From assembly GCA_016218415.1 (NCBI GenBank), contig JACRED010000009.1, positions 1 through 60,734 of the forward strand: DNA of 60,734 nt, given 5' to 3'. The first letter of the stretch is position 1. Every line of letters begins with the position of its first letter. The position numbers and the translations under genes are program-made. The DNA is from Nitrosomonadales bacterium. Its GTDB lineage: Bacteria; Pseudomonadota; Gammaproteobacteria; Burkholderiales; Gallionellaceae. Of this stretch, positions 1 through 8,179 are shown one piece after another. The notes beneath the pieces are model-generated. The model was not told where the DNA came from. It was given only the letters and a program-made list of their open reading frames with translations, and ran no database searches.

Positions 1-436
1 AGGCTTATTGGGTGAGCGCCTCAAAGGCGCCAATAAAACCGTGGGCCGCCTGAAGGCGGCTGCATTACCACTCCTTCCCCCTTGCAGGGGGAAGGTTGGG
101 ATGGGGGTAGAAATTTGGATTGTACTCATGCCCGGCTTCTACCCCCACCCTAGCCCTCCCCCTGCAAGGGGGAGGGAATGATGTTGCTTTGTTTTAATTT
201 TACTTTTTTGACCGCCGCAAAGGTCAAACCTTTGAGAGTCCCCCGGCATAGCCGCCAGCAGCTTTCCGCCGACTAGTCGCATCTGGAATCAGATGTATTT
301 ATATATACCCATTGGTTATTTGGATGTAACAAATAAGTATTTCACAGGCATATGCAACATCTCTAGACTGCGCTCCATCAAGTTGTGATGAATCACCCAT
401 CCACCTGTTTTCAGAATGCAGAAAGGAAGGCCGCAC
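1..436. other. Non-coding left edge with hairpins and repeats
   Basis: No convincing gene lies here on either strand. The stretch holds small perfect hairpins: a 6-bp stem at 16-30, a 6-bp stem with a TGAA loop at 45-60, and a stem at 207-228. It also holds a head-to-head pair of palindromic repeats (73-176). The last 100 bases are AT-richer and would contain the promoter of the gene at 437, but I could not pick a clear -35/-10 pair. Confidence 0.7.
73..176. repeat. Inverted pair of GC-rich palindromic repeats (BIME-like)
   Basis: Copy A (73-110) and copy B (139-176) are the same palindromic unit in opposite orientation. Each has a hairpin of C-runs and G-runs around a TGCA centre, followed by a tail reading CTACCCCCACCCTAGCCC in copy B. 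The segment 134-176 matches 13596-13638 at 42 of 43 positions, and that second copy lies inside a gene. Paired inverted units of this kind are typical of REP/BIME elements. Confidence 0.85.
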
Positions 437-943
437 ATGTTCAAATTGATCAAGAATGGCAACATCGTATCTGATGAATGGAAAACTCTGACGCTTGCAG
501 ATGGCGATACGCCGCAGAATGTCAGACTGCCTGTGGGGCCGCTGCTGGTGCCGCTATCGGTATGGAAAGCTCGCCGCGCCGAACTGATACACCGCGAATA
601 CGAACATGGTTGGCCGCTGGGTGTCTGGGTGGCTGCCGAAGAAGATGCGGAAGCGATTGGGCGCGACATCGATGACTTCACTGTCATTGCTGTGGAATTC
701 GACAAATTCGCCGACGGCAAGAGTTATTTGACCGCTCGTACGCTGCGTGAACATTACGGCTTCAGGGGTGAGTTGCGCGCGATCGGCGATGTGCCGCGTA
801 CCAATGTGACCTACCAGTATCAGGTTGGCTTTGATTCTTTTGCTGTACGTGCCAACCAGAAAGTCGGCTCTGTCTTATCGGGCTTGTTCAATCTCAAAGC
901 AGCCAACCAACATCATACCCAGCACACTACGCTCGCCGGCTAA
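437..943 (+). CDS. DUF934 family protein
   Basis: A 168-residue protein of the DUF934 family, which in proteobacteria is usually encoded beside the assimilatory sulfite reductase genes cysI/cysH. Its biochemical role is not firmly established. The family core is visible in the second half (VIAVEFDKFADGKSYLTA, then LREHYGFRGELRAIGDV, then GFDSFAVR). The start is ATG 437 because AAGGAAGG sits 7 bases upstream. An upstream in-frame ATG at 416 lacks a ribosome site. No cys gene is adjacent; upstream are only repeats and downstream a repeat and a rhodanese. The last 20 residues, rich in His and Gln, look less conserved. Family call confident, function unknown. Confidence 0.8.
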   Translation: MFKLIKNGNIVSDEWKTLTLADGDTPQNVRLPVGPLLVPLSVWKARRAELIHREYEHGWPLGVWVAAEEDAEAIGRDIDDFTVIAVEFDKFADGKSYLTARTLREHYGFRGELRAIGDVPRTNVTYQYQVGFDSFAVRANQKVGSVLSGLFNLKAANQHHTQHTTLAG

Positions 944-980
944 ACTGGGGGCACTGCGCCCCTCCACCTTCAGATCACCC

Positions 981-1094
981 AGGGAAGGTCTGATTAAGTC
1001 GTCATTCCCGCGAAAGCGGGAATCTAGCTGGTTGATTTAACTGGGTTCCCGCTTTCGCGGGAACGACAAAACCAGACTTAACCACAGGCTCCCT
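981..1094. repeat. Composite REP element abutting a stop codon
   Basis: Two REP palindromes (1004-1023 and 1046-1063) of the widespread ATTCCCGCGAAAGCGGGAAT type lie in inverted arrangement. They are flanked by imperfect outer inverted repeats: AGGGAAGGTCTGATTAAGTC at 981-1000, and the complement of 1075-1094 reading AGGGAGCCTGTGGTTAAGTC. The right edge runs into the TAG stop codon of the rhodanese gene. Confidence 0.8.
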
Positions 1095-1479
1095 AGGTCT
1101 GCGCCCAGGGAAGGCCGTCAAAGCGCCAGCCGTTGTGCGAATTTCGATGATGCGTGTCGTCCAGGTCGCCCTCAAAACCGTTCAAAACGTTATATACCTC
1201 TGTCAGTCCCGCCTTTTCGAGCGCCAACCCTGCATCAACTGAACGGCGTCCGGATCGGCAGATCAGCACGACCGGGCGATTCGCACTTGCGGCTTTCTTT
1301 ACGTGCGAAACGAAGTGGGGATTGATATCCCATTCCGGTCCGTCTACCCAGGGGATCAGGATAGATCCCTTTGGGTGGCCGACGAACATGTGTTCCATCT
1401 CACTACGCACATCTATGAATACCGCTTCGGGGTTAGCCTGCAAAAACTCATAAGTCTGCTTGGGTGTCATGTGTTCCAT
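1093..1479 (-). CDS. Rhodanese-like sulfurtransferase domain protein
   Basis: A single-domain rhodanese of 128 residues. The family transfers sulfane sulfur through a persulfide on an active-site cysteine. The catalytic loop is intact (LICRSGRRS, six-residue loop starting at Cys) and the CH2A-like segment FIDVRSEMEH is present near residue 25-34. There is no signal peptide, so it is probably cytoplasmic. The start is ATG 1479 because a GGAG lies 6 bases upstream; a longer in-frame start at 1512 lacks one. The C-terminus (GWRFDGLPWAQT) resembles betaproteobacterial rhodaneses that end in this way. The natural acceptor is unknown. The stop codon borders a repeat element. Confidence 0.9.
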   Translation of the reverse strand: MEHMTPKQTYEFLQANPEAVFIDVRSEMEHMFVGHPKGSILIPWVDGPEWDINPHFVSHVKKAASANRPVVLICRSGRRSVDAGLALEKAGLTEVYNVLNGFEGDLDDTHHRNSHNGWRFDGLPWAQT

Positions 1480-1560
1480 AGTGCGCTCCAAAACCGGATT
1501 TGTTCGAATCAATCGGGATGCAATGATAGACCCGACACAGTTACCGGTCTAGTAGAAGCC

Positions 1561-2838
1561 TCAGCCATACATGCGCACGATGCGATCGCCGGCAAATACC
1601 AGCCTGTCTGTCAGGGAGTGCAGCAGCGTTTTCACAAACCGCAATTCGCAACTGGCGCTGAGCTTCTCCAGCGCCTCGAACGGAAATTCCGCGACGACCG
1701 AATCCGAGATCGCCTCCAGCGTCGCCTGGCGGTTCGATCCGCGGTGGATGTAGGCCATCTCGCCGAAGAACTCGCCCACCCGGATGACATTCAGCAAATG
1801 GCCCTGCTTGGTCACCCGCATCGCCCCGGAGGCCAGGATATACATGCTGTGCGCCGGCTCGTCTTCGCGCACGATCACGGCGTGCGCCGGAAGCCTGAGC
1901 CATTTGCTGGCCTGAACGAGTTCCCATATTTCCGGATCGGGGAAATTGCGCAGCTCGTGCATCGCCCGCATGGTGCCGAATTTCTCGCTGTCGGCGATGT
2001 CCTGCCGGGACGCGCCGAACCGGCCCAGCTTGGCGATCTCGGCCTCGAGCGCCGCCCAGGTGGGATAGCGGTCATCCGGATTTTTCGCCATCATCTTCAG
2101 GACGATCTTGTCCAGTTCCGGAGGGATGCCGGCACGGCGCTCGCCCGGCGGTATCGCCTCCTTGTTGGCGATCGCATCGAGCAGGGCGGCCAGCGTATCG
2201 GCCTCGAACGGCAGCCGTCCGGTCAGCAGCTCGTAGGCCACGACCCCGAGCGAGTACATGTCGCTGAGATGGCTCAGGGCGTGCCCCCGGATATGCTCCA
2301 GCGACATGTAGGAAGGCGTGCCCGAGGTCACCGCCTGGGTGATCTGCTCCTTGTAAAACACCGCCGTGCCGAAGTCCGCGATCTTCACGTTGGTGCCGGA
2401 CACGACCATGATGTTGGCGGGCTTGATATCGCGGTGGACGATGCCCTTGCCAAACGCGTAATCGAGCGCGCTGCAGCATTTGTAGATGATCTGCAGCACA
2501 TCCCCGACGGACAGCAGGTTGTCATGGTAAGTGTGCCGCACCAGGTTCCCGCCCGGCACGTACTCCATCACGATGTAACCCGAATCCCCGGTGACGGATG
2601 CTTCCAGGATAGCGACCACATGCGGATGGGCGAGATGCCCGGCCAGCGCGGCTTCGTTGAGGAATTGCTTGCGGCACGCCTCGTTGAATTCGGGATCGTG
2701 GAGCACCGCCTCGTCGATCACCTTTACCGCCACCTCGTCGCCGGAGAACGTATCCAGCGCGTGGTAGACCTTGCCGGTCGCGCCTATCCCGATCTGTTTG
2801 TCCAGCTCGTACTTGCCCACCCTGTATGGCAAATTCAT
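1561..2838 (-). CDS. Ser/Thr protein kinase fused to cyclic nucleotide-binding domain
   Basis: 425 residues. An N-terminal Hanks-type kinase domain is complete: glycine loop GIGATGKV (about 17-24), ATP lysine in VAVK (39), catalytic HRDIKPANI (135-143), and metal-binding DFG (155-157). SLEH replaces the usual APE in the activation segment. After a linker (about 275-310) comes a Crp-type cyclic-nucleotide-binding fold (about 315-415), with ILASGAMRV and VGEFFGEMAY typical of the phosphate-binding cassette region. No transmembrane segment is seen, so this is a soluble kinase probably gated by a nucleotide or by partner binding. The neighbouring rhodanese and dehydrogenase do not reveal substrates. 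AGGGA 8 bases before ATG supports the start. Confidence 0.92.
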   Translation of the reverse strand: MNLPYRVGKYELDKQIGIGATGKVYHALDTFSGDEVAVKVIDEAVLHDPEFNEACRKQFLNEAALAGHLAHPHVVAILEASVTGDSGYIVMEYVPGGNLVRHTYHDNLLSVGDVLQIIYKCCSALDYAFGKGIVHRDIKPANIMVVSGTNVKIADFGTAVFYKEQITQAVTSGTPSYMSLEHIRGHALSHLSDMYSLGVVAYELLTGRLPFEADTLAALLDAIANKEAIPPGERRAGIPPELDKIVLKMMAKNPDDRYPTWAALEAEIAKLGRFGASRQDIADSEKFGTMRAMHELRNFPDPEIWELVQASKWLRLPAHAVIVREDEPAHSMYILASGAMRVTKQGHLLNVIRVGEFFGEMAYIHRGSNRQATLEAISDSVVAEFPFEALEKLSASCELRFVKTLLHSLTDRLVFAGDRIVRMYG

Positions 2839-2941
2839 AATGCAAATCCCTGTGGTTGACGGCTAATGCAGAGGTATCGGGCGTAGTATAAATCCGTTCG
2901 TCCCGGACTTGTCGAAAGCAGTGCAAAACGGCCGTGCGGCG

Positions 2942-4165
2942 CTAATGCACCCGCTTCAGCCGGAACAGGCCGTTGTGATCGCTGTCGCTGCTGAAATACA
3001 GCGCGCCGTCCGGCCCGAACGCCACGCCCGCCGGACGCGCCCAGCGTCCGCCGTCGGGCAGCTGAAAGCCGCCGACCAGATCGTCCACGCGCAGCGCCTG
3101 CCCATCCCTGAATCGCACCGCAACGATCTTCGGCGGACGGCGCGTGGCGGCCTCGCCGATGAACCCGCCACGGGGCTGCGTGCCCCACGAACCGTGCAGC
3201 GCCACCGCCGCGTCGAATTCCAGCTGCTCATCCATCGCGCCTGCGGGAACGAAGGCCATGCCCAGCGGCGCATTGCGCGACGGGAAAGTCGCCACCGGCA
3301 CTGTCACTTGATCGATGGGTCGCGGGGGGTGGCTCTTCACACAATCGTCGCGCTGCACTTGCTTCCCGTTGAACTGGAACCACGGCATGCCGTGAAACGA
3401 ACCGGGCGTGAGTCTGCTGAAATATTCCGGCGGTTGCTCGTAGCCCAGATGATCCGGACCGTTGTTGCTGGCATAGAGCACCCCGGTCTGCGGATGCCAG
3501 TCAAAACCCACCGGATTGCGCAGCCCCGATGCAAACGGCTCCCAGCCTGTCTTGCCGCCGCCCTCGCGCAACACCAGCACGCCGCCGCGCTGATCGTCGA
3601 ACGCATAGCCGGCACCCAGATACTGGTCGCTGCAATTGCGTTGTATGCCCAGACTGACATACACCCGGCCATCCGGCCCCACCGCTACCGTGCGCGAGTT
3701 ATGCCCCATCCCGTCCGGCAATCGCGCCAGCAGCTTCAGCGCATCCGGTGCGATACGCGACTGTCCTGCCTGGTACGGCGCGCGATACACCCCGTCGGTC
3801 TTCGCGATCAGAATCTCGCCGGATCGGAACGCCACGCTGTGCGGATAACCGCCCGGCTCGACCAGCACTTCCGCCCTGGTGTAAGGCGGCGGCAAACGAT
3901 ACACCTTGCCCGATCGAGAACCGGCGAACAGATCGCCGTTGGACGCAAAGGTCAGCATGCGCGGCTCGTCCATTTCGGCCAGCCACTCCAGCCTGTACCC
4001 CCTGGGCACGCGCACCTTCTGCACCTCGCCCTCCAGCGTCAGCGTCTGTTCCTCGTAGGCCAGCGCCCCTGTGCCCGAATGTGCGGGCGTGCAGGACAGG
4101 CACAGCACCAACCCGCCGCAACGCACCGCGCGGGAAAGTAAACACTGCAAGGATTGCCGATCCAT
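2942..4165 (-). CDS. Sorbosone dehydrogenase-like (PQQ-GDH type) beta-propeller protein
   Basis: 407 residues of the soluble glucose/sorbosone dehydrogenase beta-propeller family, whose characterised members bind PQQ and oxidise sugars in the periplasm. Visible family features include LPRHG-like propeller strands, RNPVGFDWHP, ASNNGPDHLG, HGMPWFQFNG and the C-terminal RPAGVAFGPDGALYFSSD. The N-terminus is hydrophobic with a Cys (LVLCLSCTPAHSG), suggesting export, possibly as a lipoprotein. ATG 4165 is chosen because GGAG lies 9 bases upstream; a GTG at 4180 is the alternative. Substrate and true PQQ dependence cannot be read from sequence. It stands alone between an STPK and a DUF3820 gene on the same strand. 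Confidence 0.85.
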   Translation of the reverse strand: MDRQSLQCLLSRAVRCGGLVLCLSCTPAHSGTGALAYEEQTLTLEGEVQKVRVPRGYRLEWLAEMDEPRMLTFASNGDLFAGSRSGKVYRLPPPYTRAEVLVEPGGYPHSVAFRSGEILIAKTDGVYRAPYQAGQSRIAPDALKLLARLPDGMGHNSRTVAVGPDGRVYVSLGIQRNCSDQYLGAGYAFDDQRGGVLVLREGGGKTGWEPFASGLRNPVGFDWHPQTGVLYASNNGPDHLGYEQPPEYFSRLTPGSFHGMPWFQFNGKQVQRDDCVKSHPPRPIDQVTVPVATFPSRNAPLGMAFVPAGAMDEQLEFDAAVALHGSWGTQPRGGFIGEAATRRPPKIVAVRFRDGQALRVDDLVGGFQLPDGGRWARPAGVAFGPDGALYFSSDSDHNGLFRLKRVH

Positions 4166-4201
4166 CCCGACGATCTCCACGAGTGCAAGGTTTAAAGTGA
4201 G

Positions 4202-4414
4202 TCACCGCTTGCGCAGCGGATCGAGCAGCGACGACAGCCCATTGTGATCCAGTTCATGCATCAGTGCCAGCAACTGCCCCAGCTCGCCGGGCGGAAAACC
4301 CCCGCGCGCGAACCAGTTTAGGTATTGCCCCGGCAGATCGGCAATCAGCCTGCCCTTGTACTTGCCGAAGGGCATCTCGCGCGTGACCAGCAATTCCAGA
4401 TGTGATTGTTTCAT
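4202..4414 (-). CDS. DUF3820 family protein
   Basis: A 70-residue protein with the compact DUF3820 signature MPFGKYKGRLIADLP (about 14-28) followed by YLNWFARGGFPPGELGQLL. The family is small, soluble and widespread in proteobacteria. It was once linked to quorum-sensing-regulated virulence in Pseudomonas, but its molecular function is not defined. AGGA sits very close to the ATG. The stop lies 36 bases before the start of the sorbosone-dehydrogenase-like gene, so the two may be co-transcribed. Length and signature match the family, so the call is confident while function is unknown. Confidence 0.85.
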   Translation of the reverse strand: MKQSHLELLVTREMPFGKYKGRLIADLPGQYLNWFARGGFPPGELGQLLALMHELDHNGLSSLLDPLRKR

Positions 4415-4503
4415 CCTGATAGCATGCCATATGCTGGAGTCGGGACGAATAAATTATTGCCCCGCTCCGCCCGCGCAGATACAACGTCTGGCGACCAGCC
4501 GCA

Positions 4504-5004
4504 TCAGAACCCGAAGGCGACGGTGATGTCGGGGTAAGTTTCCCTGCATACCCGGTAGATCGACACCTGGCAATCCAGGTAAGCCTCATGCACAACGCCG
4601 ATACTCACATAGGCATTCGCACCCGAAGCCAACAGCAACCCGGCGCGTGCGCCCGTCGATTTGATGCCGGGCAGTCCCGAGATCGAAGTGTGGCGATAAA
4701 ACGCGCCGACATACGGCTGCACCCTGGGTACCTGATAAAAGACATATTGCACAAAAGGCGCGTACTTCCTGATACCCGGACCTCCCCCCGACCAGTTCTC
4801 CAGAGAAACCCCCACCCCCAGACCATCCACCAGGTAATAGCTCGCGCTCCCGCCGATGACGAAATAACTTTTCTCAAAGGCATAGGCATTCCCGGCCACC
4901 AGCGTGAACTGGGAACGCCCCTCCCCGAACATCCCGCCCGACACCCCGGCGTACGCCGGCCAAGCCGGCGACACCAGCAACATCGCCAACAACAATCTGA
5001 ACAT
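4504..5004 (-). CDS. Exported outer-membrane barrel-like hypothetical protein
   Basis: 166 residues beginning with a clear Sec signal peptide (MFRLLLAMLLVSPAWPAYA, cleavage after AYA at about 19). The mature part is a series of short alternating strands rich in Gly, Tyr and aromatic residues (for example SYFVIGGSASYYLVDGLGVG) and ends in FGF, a C-terminal aromatic typical of outer-membrane beta-barrels. A strong AGGAGGT 6 bases before ATG 5004 fixes the start; the frame is open further upstream but unsupported. I do not recognise a named family. A small 8-stranded barrel is the likeliest structure. Confidence 0.75.
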   Translation of the reverse strand: MFRLLLAMLLVSPAWPAYAGVSGGMFGEGRSQFTLVAGNAYAFEKSYFVIGGSASYYLVDGLGVGVSLENWSGGGPGIRKYAPFVQYVFYQVPRVQPYVGAFYRHTSISGLPGIKSTGARAGLLLASGANAYVSIGVVHEAYLDCQVSIYRVCRETYPDITVAFGF

Positions 5005-5164
5005 CGGGAAACCTCCTTTGCCAGCAAAGGCAACATGAATTACCGAAGCAAACAGATAGATTCTAGCGCGGCGATCTGATGTCCGTTGTGCGATACCGCA
5101 CATTGGATACCTATCGTGACGGCAATTGTGCATCCACTGCCACTTAGCCGCTAAAATCGCCGCC

Positions 5165-5812
5165 ATGCCCCTTCCCATCCTGTATTCCTTCCGCCGCTGC
5201 CCCTACGCGATGCGGGCGCGCGCGGCGCTGATCGCCGGCGCCATCCGCGTCGAATTGCGCGAAGTGGAATTGCGCGACAAACCCGCCGCGATGCTGGCCG
5301 CATCGCCCAAGGGCAGCGTGCCGGTGCTGGTATTGCCGGATGGAAAAGTGATAGACGAAAGCCTGGACATCATGCTGTGGGCCTTGCGGCATCACGATCC
5401 GCAAGCATGGCTGGGCAGAGACGAGTGCCATCTGCAGGCCGCATTACCCTGGGTGATCGCGAACGACACCACATTCAAACACGATCTGGATCGCTACAAA
5501 TATCCAGAGCGCTTTCCCGAACAGCCGCAAAGCGCGTACCGCGCGGCGGGCGAGCAATTTTTGCAACAACTCGAACAACGCCTGGCCGCGACGCCCTGCC
5601 TGCTGGGCGCAACATACACGCTGGCCGACGACGCCCTGCTCCCCTTCGTCCGCCAGTTTGCAGCAGTCGATAGCGACTGGTTCGCCGACGCGCCCTACCC
5701 CGCGTTGCGCGCCTGGCTGGAGCGATACACAGCATCCGAATCATTTTCGCGGGTGATGCAGAAATTCCCGGTGTGGCGACCGGACGATGAAGCGATCATT
5801 TTTGGCGGCTGA
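5165..5812 (+). CDS. Glutathione S-transferase family protein (Cys-type N-terminus)
   Basis: 215 residues. The N-terminal thioredoxin-like GST domain has a cysteine active-site motif (SFRRCPYAMRAR, about 8-19) like omega/glutaredoxin-type GSTs, and the cis-Pro/Glu-Ser elements GSVPVLVLPDG and DESLDIM. The C-terminal helical domain follows (about 85-210). Such Cys-GSTs usually act as thiol transferases or dehydroascorbate-type reductases rather than conjugating enzymes; the substrate here is unknown. ATG 5165 follows the divergent barrel gene by 160 bases. A longer frame from 5126 has no homologous sequence. It is not part of an obvious operon. Confidence 0.88.
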   Translation: MPLPILYSFRRCPYAMRARAALIAGAIRVELREVELRDKPAAMLAASPKGSVPVLVLPDGKVIDESLDIMLWALRHHDPQAWLGRDECHLQAALPWVIANDTTFKHDLDRYKYPERFPEQPQSAYRAAGEQFLQQLEQRLAATPCLLGATYTLADDALLPFVRQFAAVDSDWFADAPYPALRAWLERYTASESFSRVMQKFPVWRPDDEAIIFGG

Positions 5813-5984
5813 CGCGCGCATGCACGCCCAAGTCCGCGCAGGCTTCCATGCCACATCAATCTGCCACACAGCCCACATTGCCCCTTATGACTCATCGTTT
5901 CTCATCGGGGCAAGGAACCTGGGACGATAACCATCACTCCGGAGAAAGGAGTAAAGTGCATCTCAAATCCAGGCGGAGGGCACC

Positions 5985-6443
5985 ATGATGAAAACCGTTA
6001 TCACCGCGATATTGCTGGCCTTGCTGGCGGCATGCCAGAGCACACCCGAACTGGAAGAAGATGGACGTTACGTGCGCCTGGCGACCGTGGTGGACATACA
6101 CGAATTCACCGAGGTCGAGCGCAAGCAAGCGCAGGCGAACAGGCCCGGCGACACCCATGTCGGCATGGGCATAGGCGTCGGGGTCGGCAGCGGCGGCAGC
6201 TTTGGCGGAATATCACTGGGCATAGGCAGCTCGTCCGGTGACCGGCGCGACAGTCGCAAACAGCCGCCGCAGGTCGCAGAGGGCGCAAACCGCATCACCG
6301 TGCAACCGCTGGGCAGCACAGAGCGCGTCGAGGTGATGAGCTACGGACACCACAAAATGGGCGACTGCGTCAAAGTGCTGGCCGGACACCCCAGCGAGTT
6401 TCCCCGCTTCTTCGAACTGAAGCCGGGCGAGCGCTGCGAATAG
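5985..6443 (+). CDS. Glycine-rich lipoprotein, unknown function
   Basis: 152 residues with a lipoprotein signal peptide (MMKTVITAILLALLAACQS; lipobox LAAC, Cys about 17), so it should be lipidated and outer-membrane anchored. The middle (about 58-86) is a Gly/Ser run with alternating small residues resembling a glycine zipper. The C-terminal part contains a conserved-looking GDCVKVLAGHP and ends GERCE, giving two possible disulfide cysteines. A GGAGG precedes the tandem ATGs; 5985 and 5988 are both possible starts. No specific family recognised. Confidence 0.75.
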   Translation: MMKTVITAILLALLAACQSTPELEEDGRYVRLATVVDIHEFTEVERKQAQANRPGDTHVGMGIGVGVGSGGSFGGISLGIGSSSGDRRDSRKQPPQVAEGANRITVQPLGSTERVEVMSYGHHKMGDCVKVLAGHPSEFPRFFELKPGERCE

Positions 6444-6571
6444 CCTTGCCCCTGCATACCCTGAACTATTCCGGCCCGGCCAGTCTAACAGCGGCCATTT
6501 GCATGGCTTAAGCCGCAGACCGAATATCAGCGGTATCATCTATCCGCAAACCACCCAGACAAGGAAACCGC

Positions 6572-7018
6572 ATGAAACACACCGCTCTCATCACCGTACT
6601 CGCCGCGTTGACCCTCGCCGCATGCAGCAAAGACCCAGGCAATGAGCCCTTCGTGCCGCCGGCGCAGACCGTGCCCTCGCCGACGTTCCCTGCACCCGCA
6701 TCCACCGCTTTGCCTCCCGGACATCCTGCCATCGGTTCCGGCGATTCGTCCATGGCAGCGGCCGACGCGCCCGATGCCGAACAGACGGAAACAGCCACCG
6801 TCATCAGCACCATCGACATCCCGGATTTCACCTATCTCGAGGTTCAACAGGACAACCAGACCCGCTGGATTGCGGCAAAAACGACCAAGGCAAAAAAAGG
6901 CGCCGTCATCGAGTTCGACAGCGGCTCGACCATCGAAAATTTCAACAGCAAACGATTGGACCGCACTTTCCCCAGCATGACCTTCGTCAACACACTCAAG
7001 GTCGTCAAAGGAAAATAA
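6572..7018 (+). CDS. Lipoprotein with NrfJ-like C-terminal domain
   Basis: 148 residues. The N-terminus is a lipoprotein signal (MKHTALITVLAALTLAACSK, lipobox LAAC). A Pro/Ala-rich spacer (about 25-75) leads to a C-terminal domain of about 70 residues (STIDIPDFTYLEVQQ, then RWIAAKTTKAKKGAVIEFD). This resembles the small OB-like domain of NrfJ-type proteins associated with c-type cytochrome systems. That resemblance is from memory of the pattern and is not proof of a respiratory role. AAGGA lies before ATG. It follows another lipoprotein by about 130 bases in the same direction. Confidence 0.7.
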   Translation: MKHTALITVLAALTLAACSKDPGNEPFVPPAQTVPSPTFPAPASTALPPGHPAIGSGDSSMAAADAPDAEQTETATVISTIDIPDFTYLEVQQDNQTRWIAAKTTKAKKGAVIEFDSGSTIENFNSKRLDRTFPSMTFVNTLKVVKGK

Positions 7019-7043
7019 TCGCGGCTCGGGGCATCCCCCTGAT

Positions 7044-7304
7044 TCACTTCAGCAACGGATGATCTCCGGGCAACTGCTTCGCATACCAGAGCGTGATCCG
7101 GTGCCGCAGGGTCTTCTCGGCAACCTGCTCTTCCGGCATCGGCTGGATCACCTTGTCGTGCACCAGCAGCCGGTAGATGTACAACAGCTTCTCGCTCGCG
7201 GAATCGGTCGGCTCGAACTCGACCACGCCGCGCCCCTCGGCGTACTTCACCCCCGCAGCGAACGCCGCCTTGAACAACGCGGCTTCATTCTTCAGCTTAT
7301 GCAT
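7044..7304 (-). CDS. DUF5062 family protein
   Basis: 86 residues matching the small DUF5062 family. Features are the N-terminal MHKLKNEAALFKAAFAAGV helix, the central TDSASEKLLYIYRLLVHDK segment and the ending ITLWYAKQLPGDHPLLK, a near-signature of the family. It is soluble, with no motif that suggests catalysis. It is convergent with the lipoprotein gene at 6572 and divergent from gstA. Function unknown. Confidence 0.8.
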   Translation of the reverse strand: MHKLKNEAALFKAAFAAGVKYAEGRGVVEFEPTDSASEKLLYIYRLLVHDKVIQPMPEEQVAEKTLRHRITLWYAKQLPGDHPLLK

Positions 7305-7473
7305 CGCGACCTCCGTGATCTATCGGGTGACAACTGCGGGTCTATCATACGCCGGTCGCGAAGATGGAACATCCGCTCCGGCGAGGCTGAGTCAGACCAT
7401 CCCGGGTGCGCCCATCAACTCGCCTTAACTTGATAGACTGTCAGGCAGCAAACCACCTTAAGGAGAACCCGCC

Positions 7474-8079
7474 ATGCAAAAACTTTACTACGTCCCCGGC
7501 ACCTGCGCGCTGTGCCCGCACATCGTCCTGCATGAGGCCGGCATCGGCTTCACCGCCGAGAAAGTAAACCCCAAGGACAAAACCACCGAAAGCGGCCAGG
7601 ACTACAACGCCATCAACCCCAAAGGCTATGTCCCCGCGCTGCTGATGAACAACGGCGAGCTGCTGACCGAGGTCGCGGTGATCGTGCAATACATCGCCGA
7701 TCTCGTTCCCGACAAAAAACTGGCGCCGCCAGCCGGCACGATGGATCGTTACCACCTGCAGGAATGGCTGAACTTCATCTCAAGCGAAATTCACAAGGGC
7801 TACAGCCCGCTGTTCAACCCCAGAGTGCCGGAAGAGACCAAGACCGTCTTCAGGGAACGACTCGCCGGCAGACTCAACATCGCCGCCAAAGCGCTGGCAA
7901 GCAAGGACTACCTGATGGGCAAGACCTTTACCGTCGCCGACGCCTACCTGTACACCGTGCTGAGATGGTCGCCGCGCATGAACGTGGACCTCTCGCCTGT
8001 GTTGCAGGCCTACATGGAGCGCATCGCCGCGCGCCCGGCGGTGAAGGCCGCGATGGCAGAAGAAGGGCTTCAGGCATAA
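7474..8079 (+). CDS. gstA: Beta-class glutathione S-transferase
   Basis: 201 residues, the usual length of bacterial beta-class GST. N-terminal domain: MQKLYYVPGTCALCPHIVLHE carries the conserved active-site Cys (about 10) of the beta class. YNAINPKGYVPALL and LLTEVAVIVQYIAD form the glutathione-binding site. C-terminal domain: FTVADAYLYTVLRW is the N-capping/hydrophobic staple region. The enzyme conjugates or reduces with glutathione in the cytoplasm and is associated with xenobiotic or oxidative stress tolerance. AAGGAG precedes ATG 7474 by about 7 bases. Confidence 0.92.
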   Translation: MQKLYYVPGTCALCPHIVLHEAGIGFTAEKVNPKDKTTESGQDYNAINPKGYVPALLMNNGELLTEVAVIVQYIADLVPDKKLAPPAGTMDRYHLQEWLNFISSEIHKGYSPLFNPRVPEETKTVFRERLAGRLNIAAKALASKDYLMGKTFTVADAYLYTVLRWSPRMNVDLSPVLQAYMERIAARPAVKAAMAEEGLQA

Positions 8080-8179
8080 GACAATTACGGCCTTTGATCG
8101 CTCGCGCTCGCCGGGCACGAATCCCGGTCCCGCGCTAGAATGCCCGCCCCGTCCAGTCGCCGAAACTCAGGAACACCGC

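Noticed and set aside
1..180. CRISPR-like repeats at the left edge
   Set aside because: Only two inverted palindromic units; no regularly spaced direct repeats and no cas genes.
1303..2859. Long plus-strand open frame opposite the Ser/Thr kinase
   Set aside because: It is antisense to a gene with complete kinase motifs, has no ribosome site or family features, and reflects high GC content.
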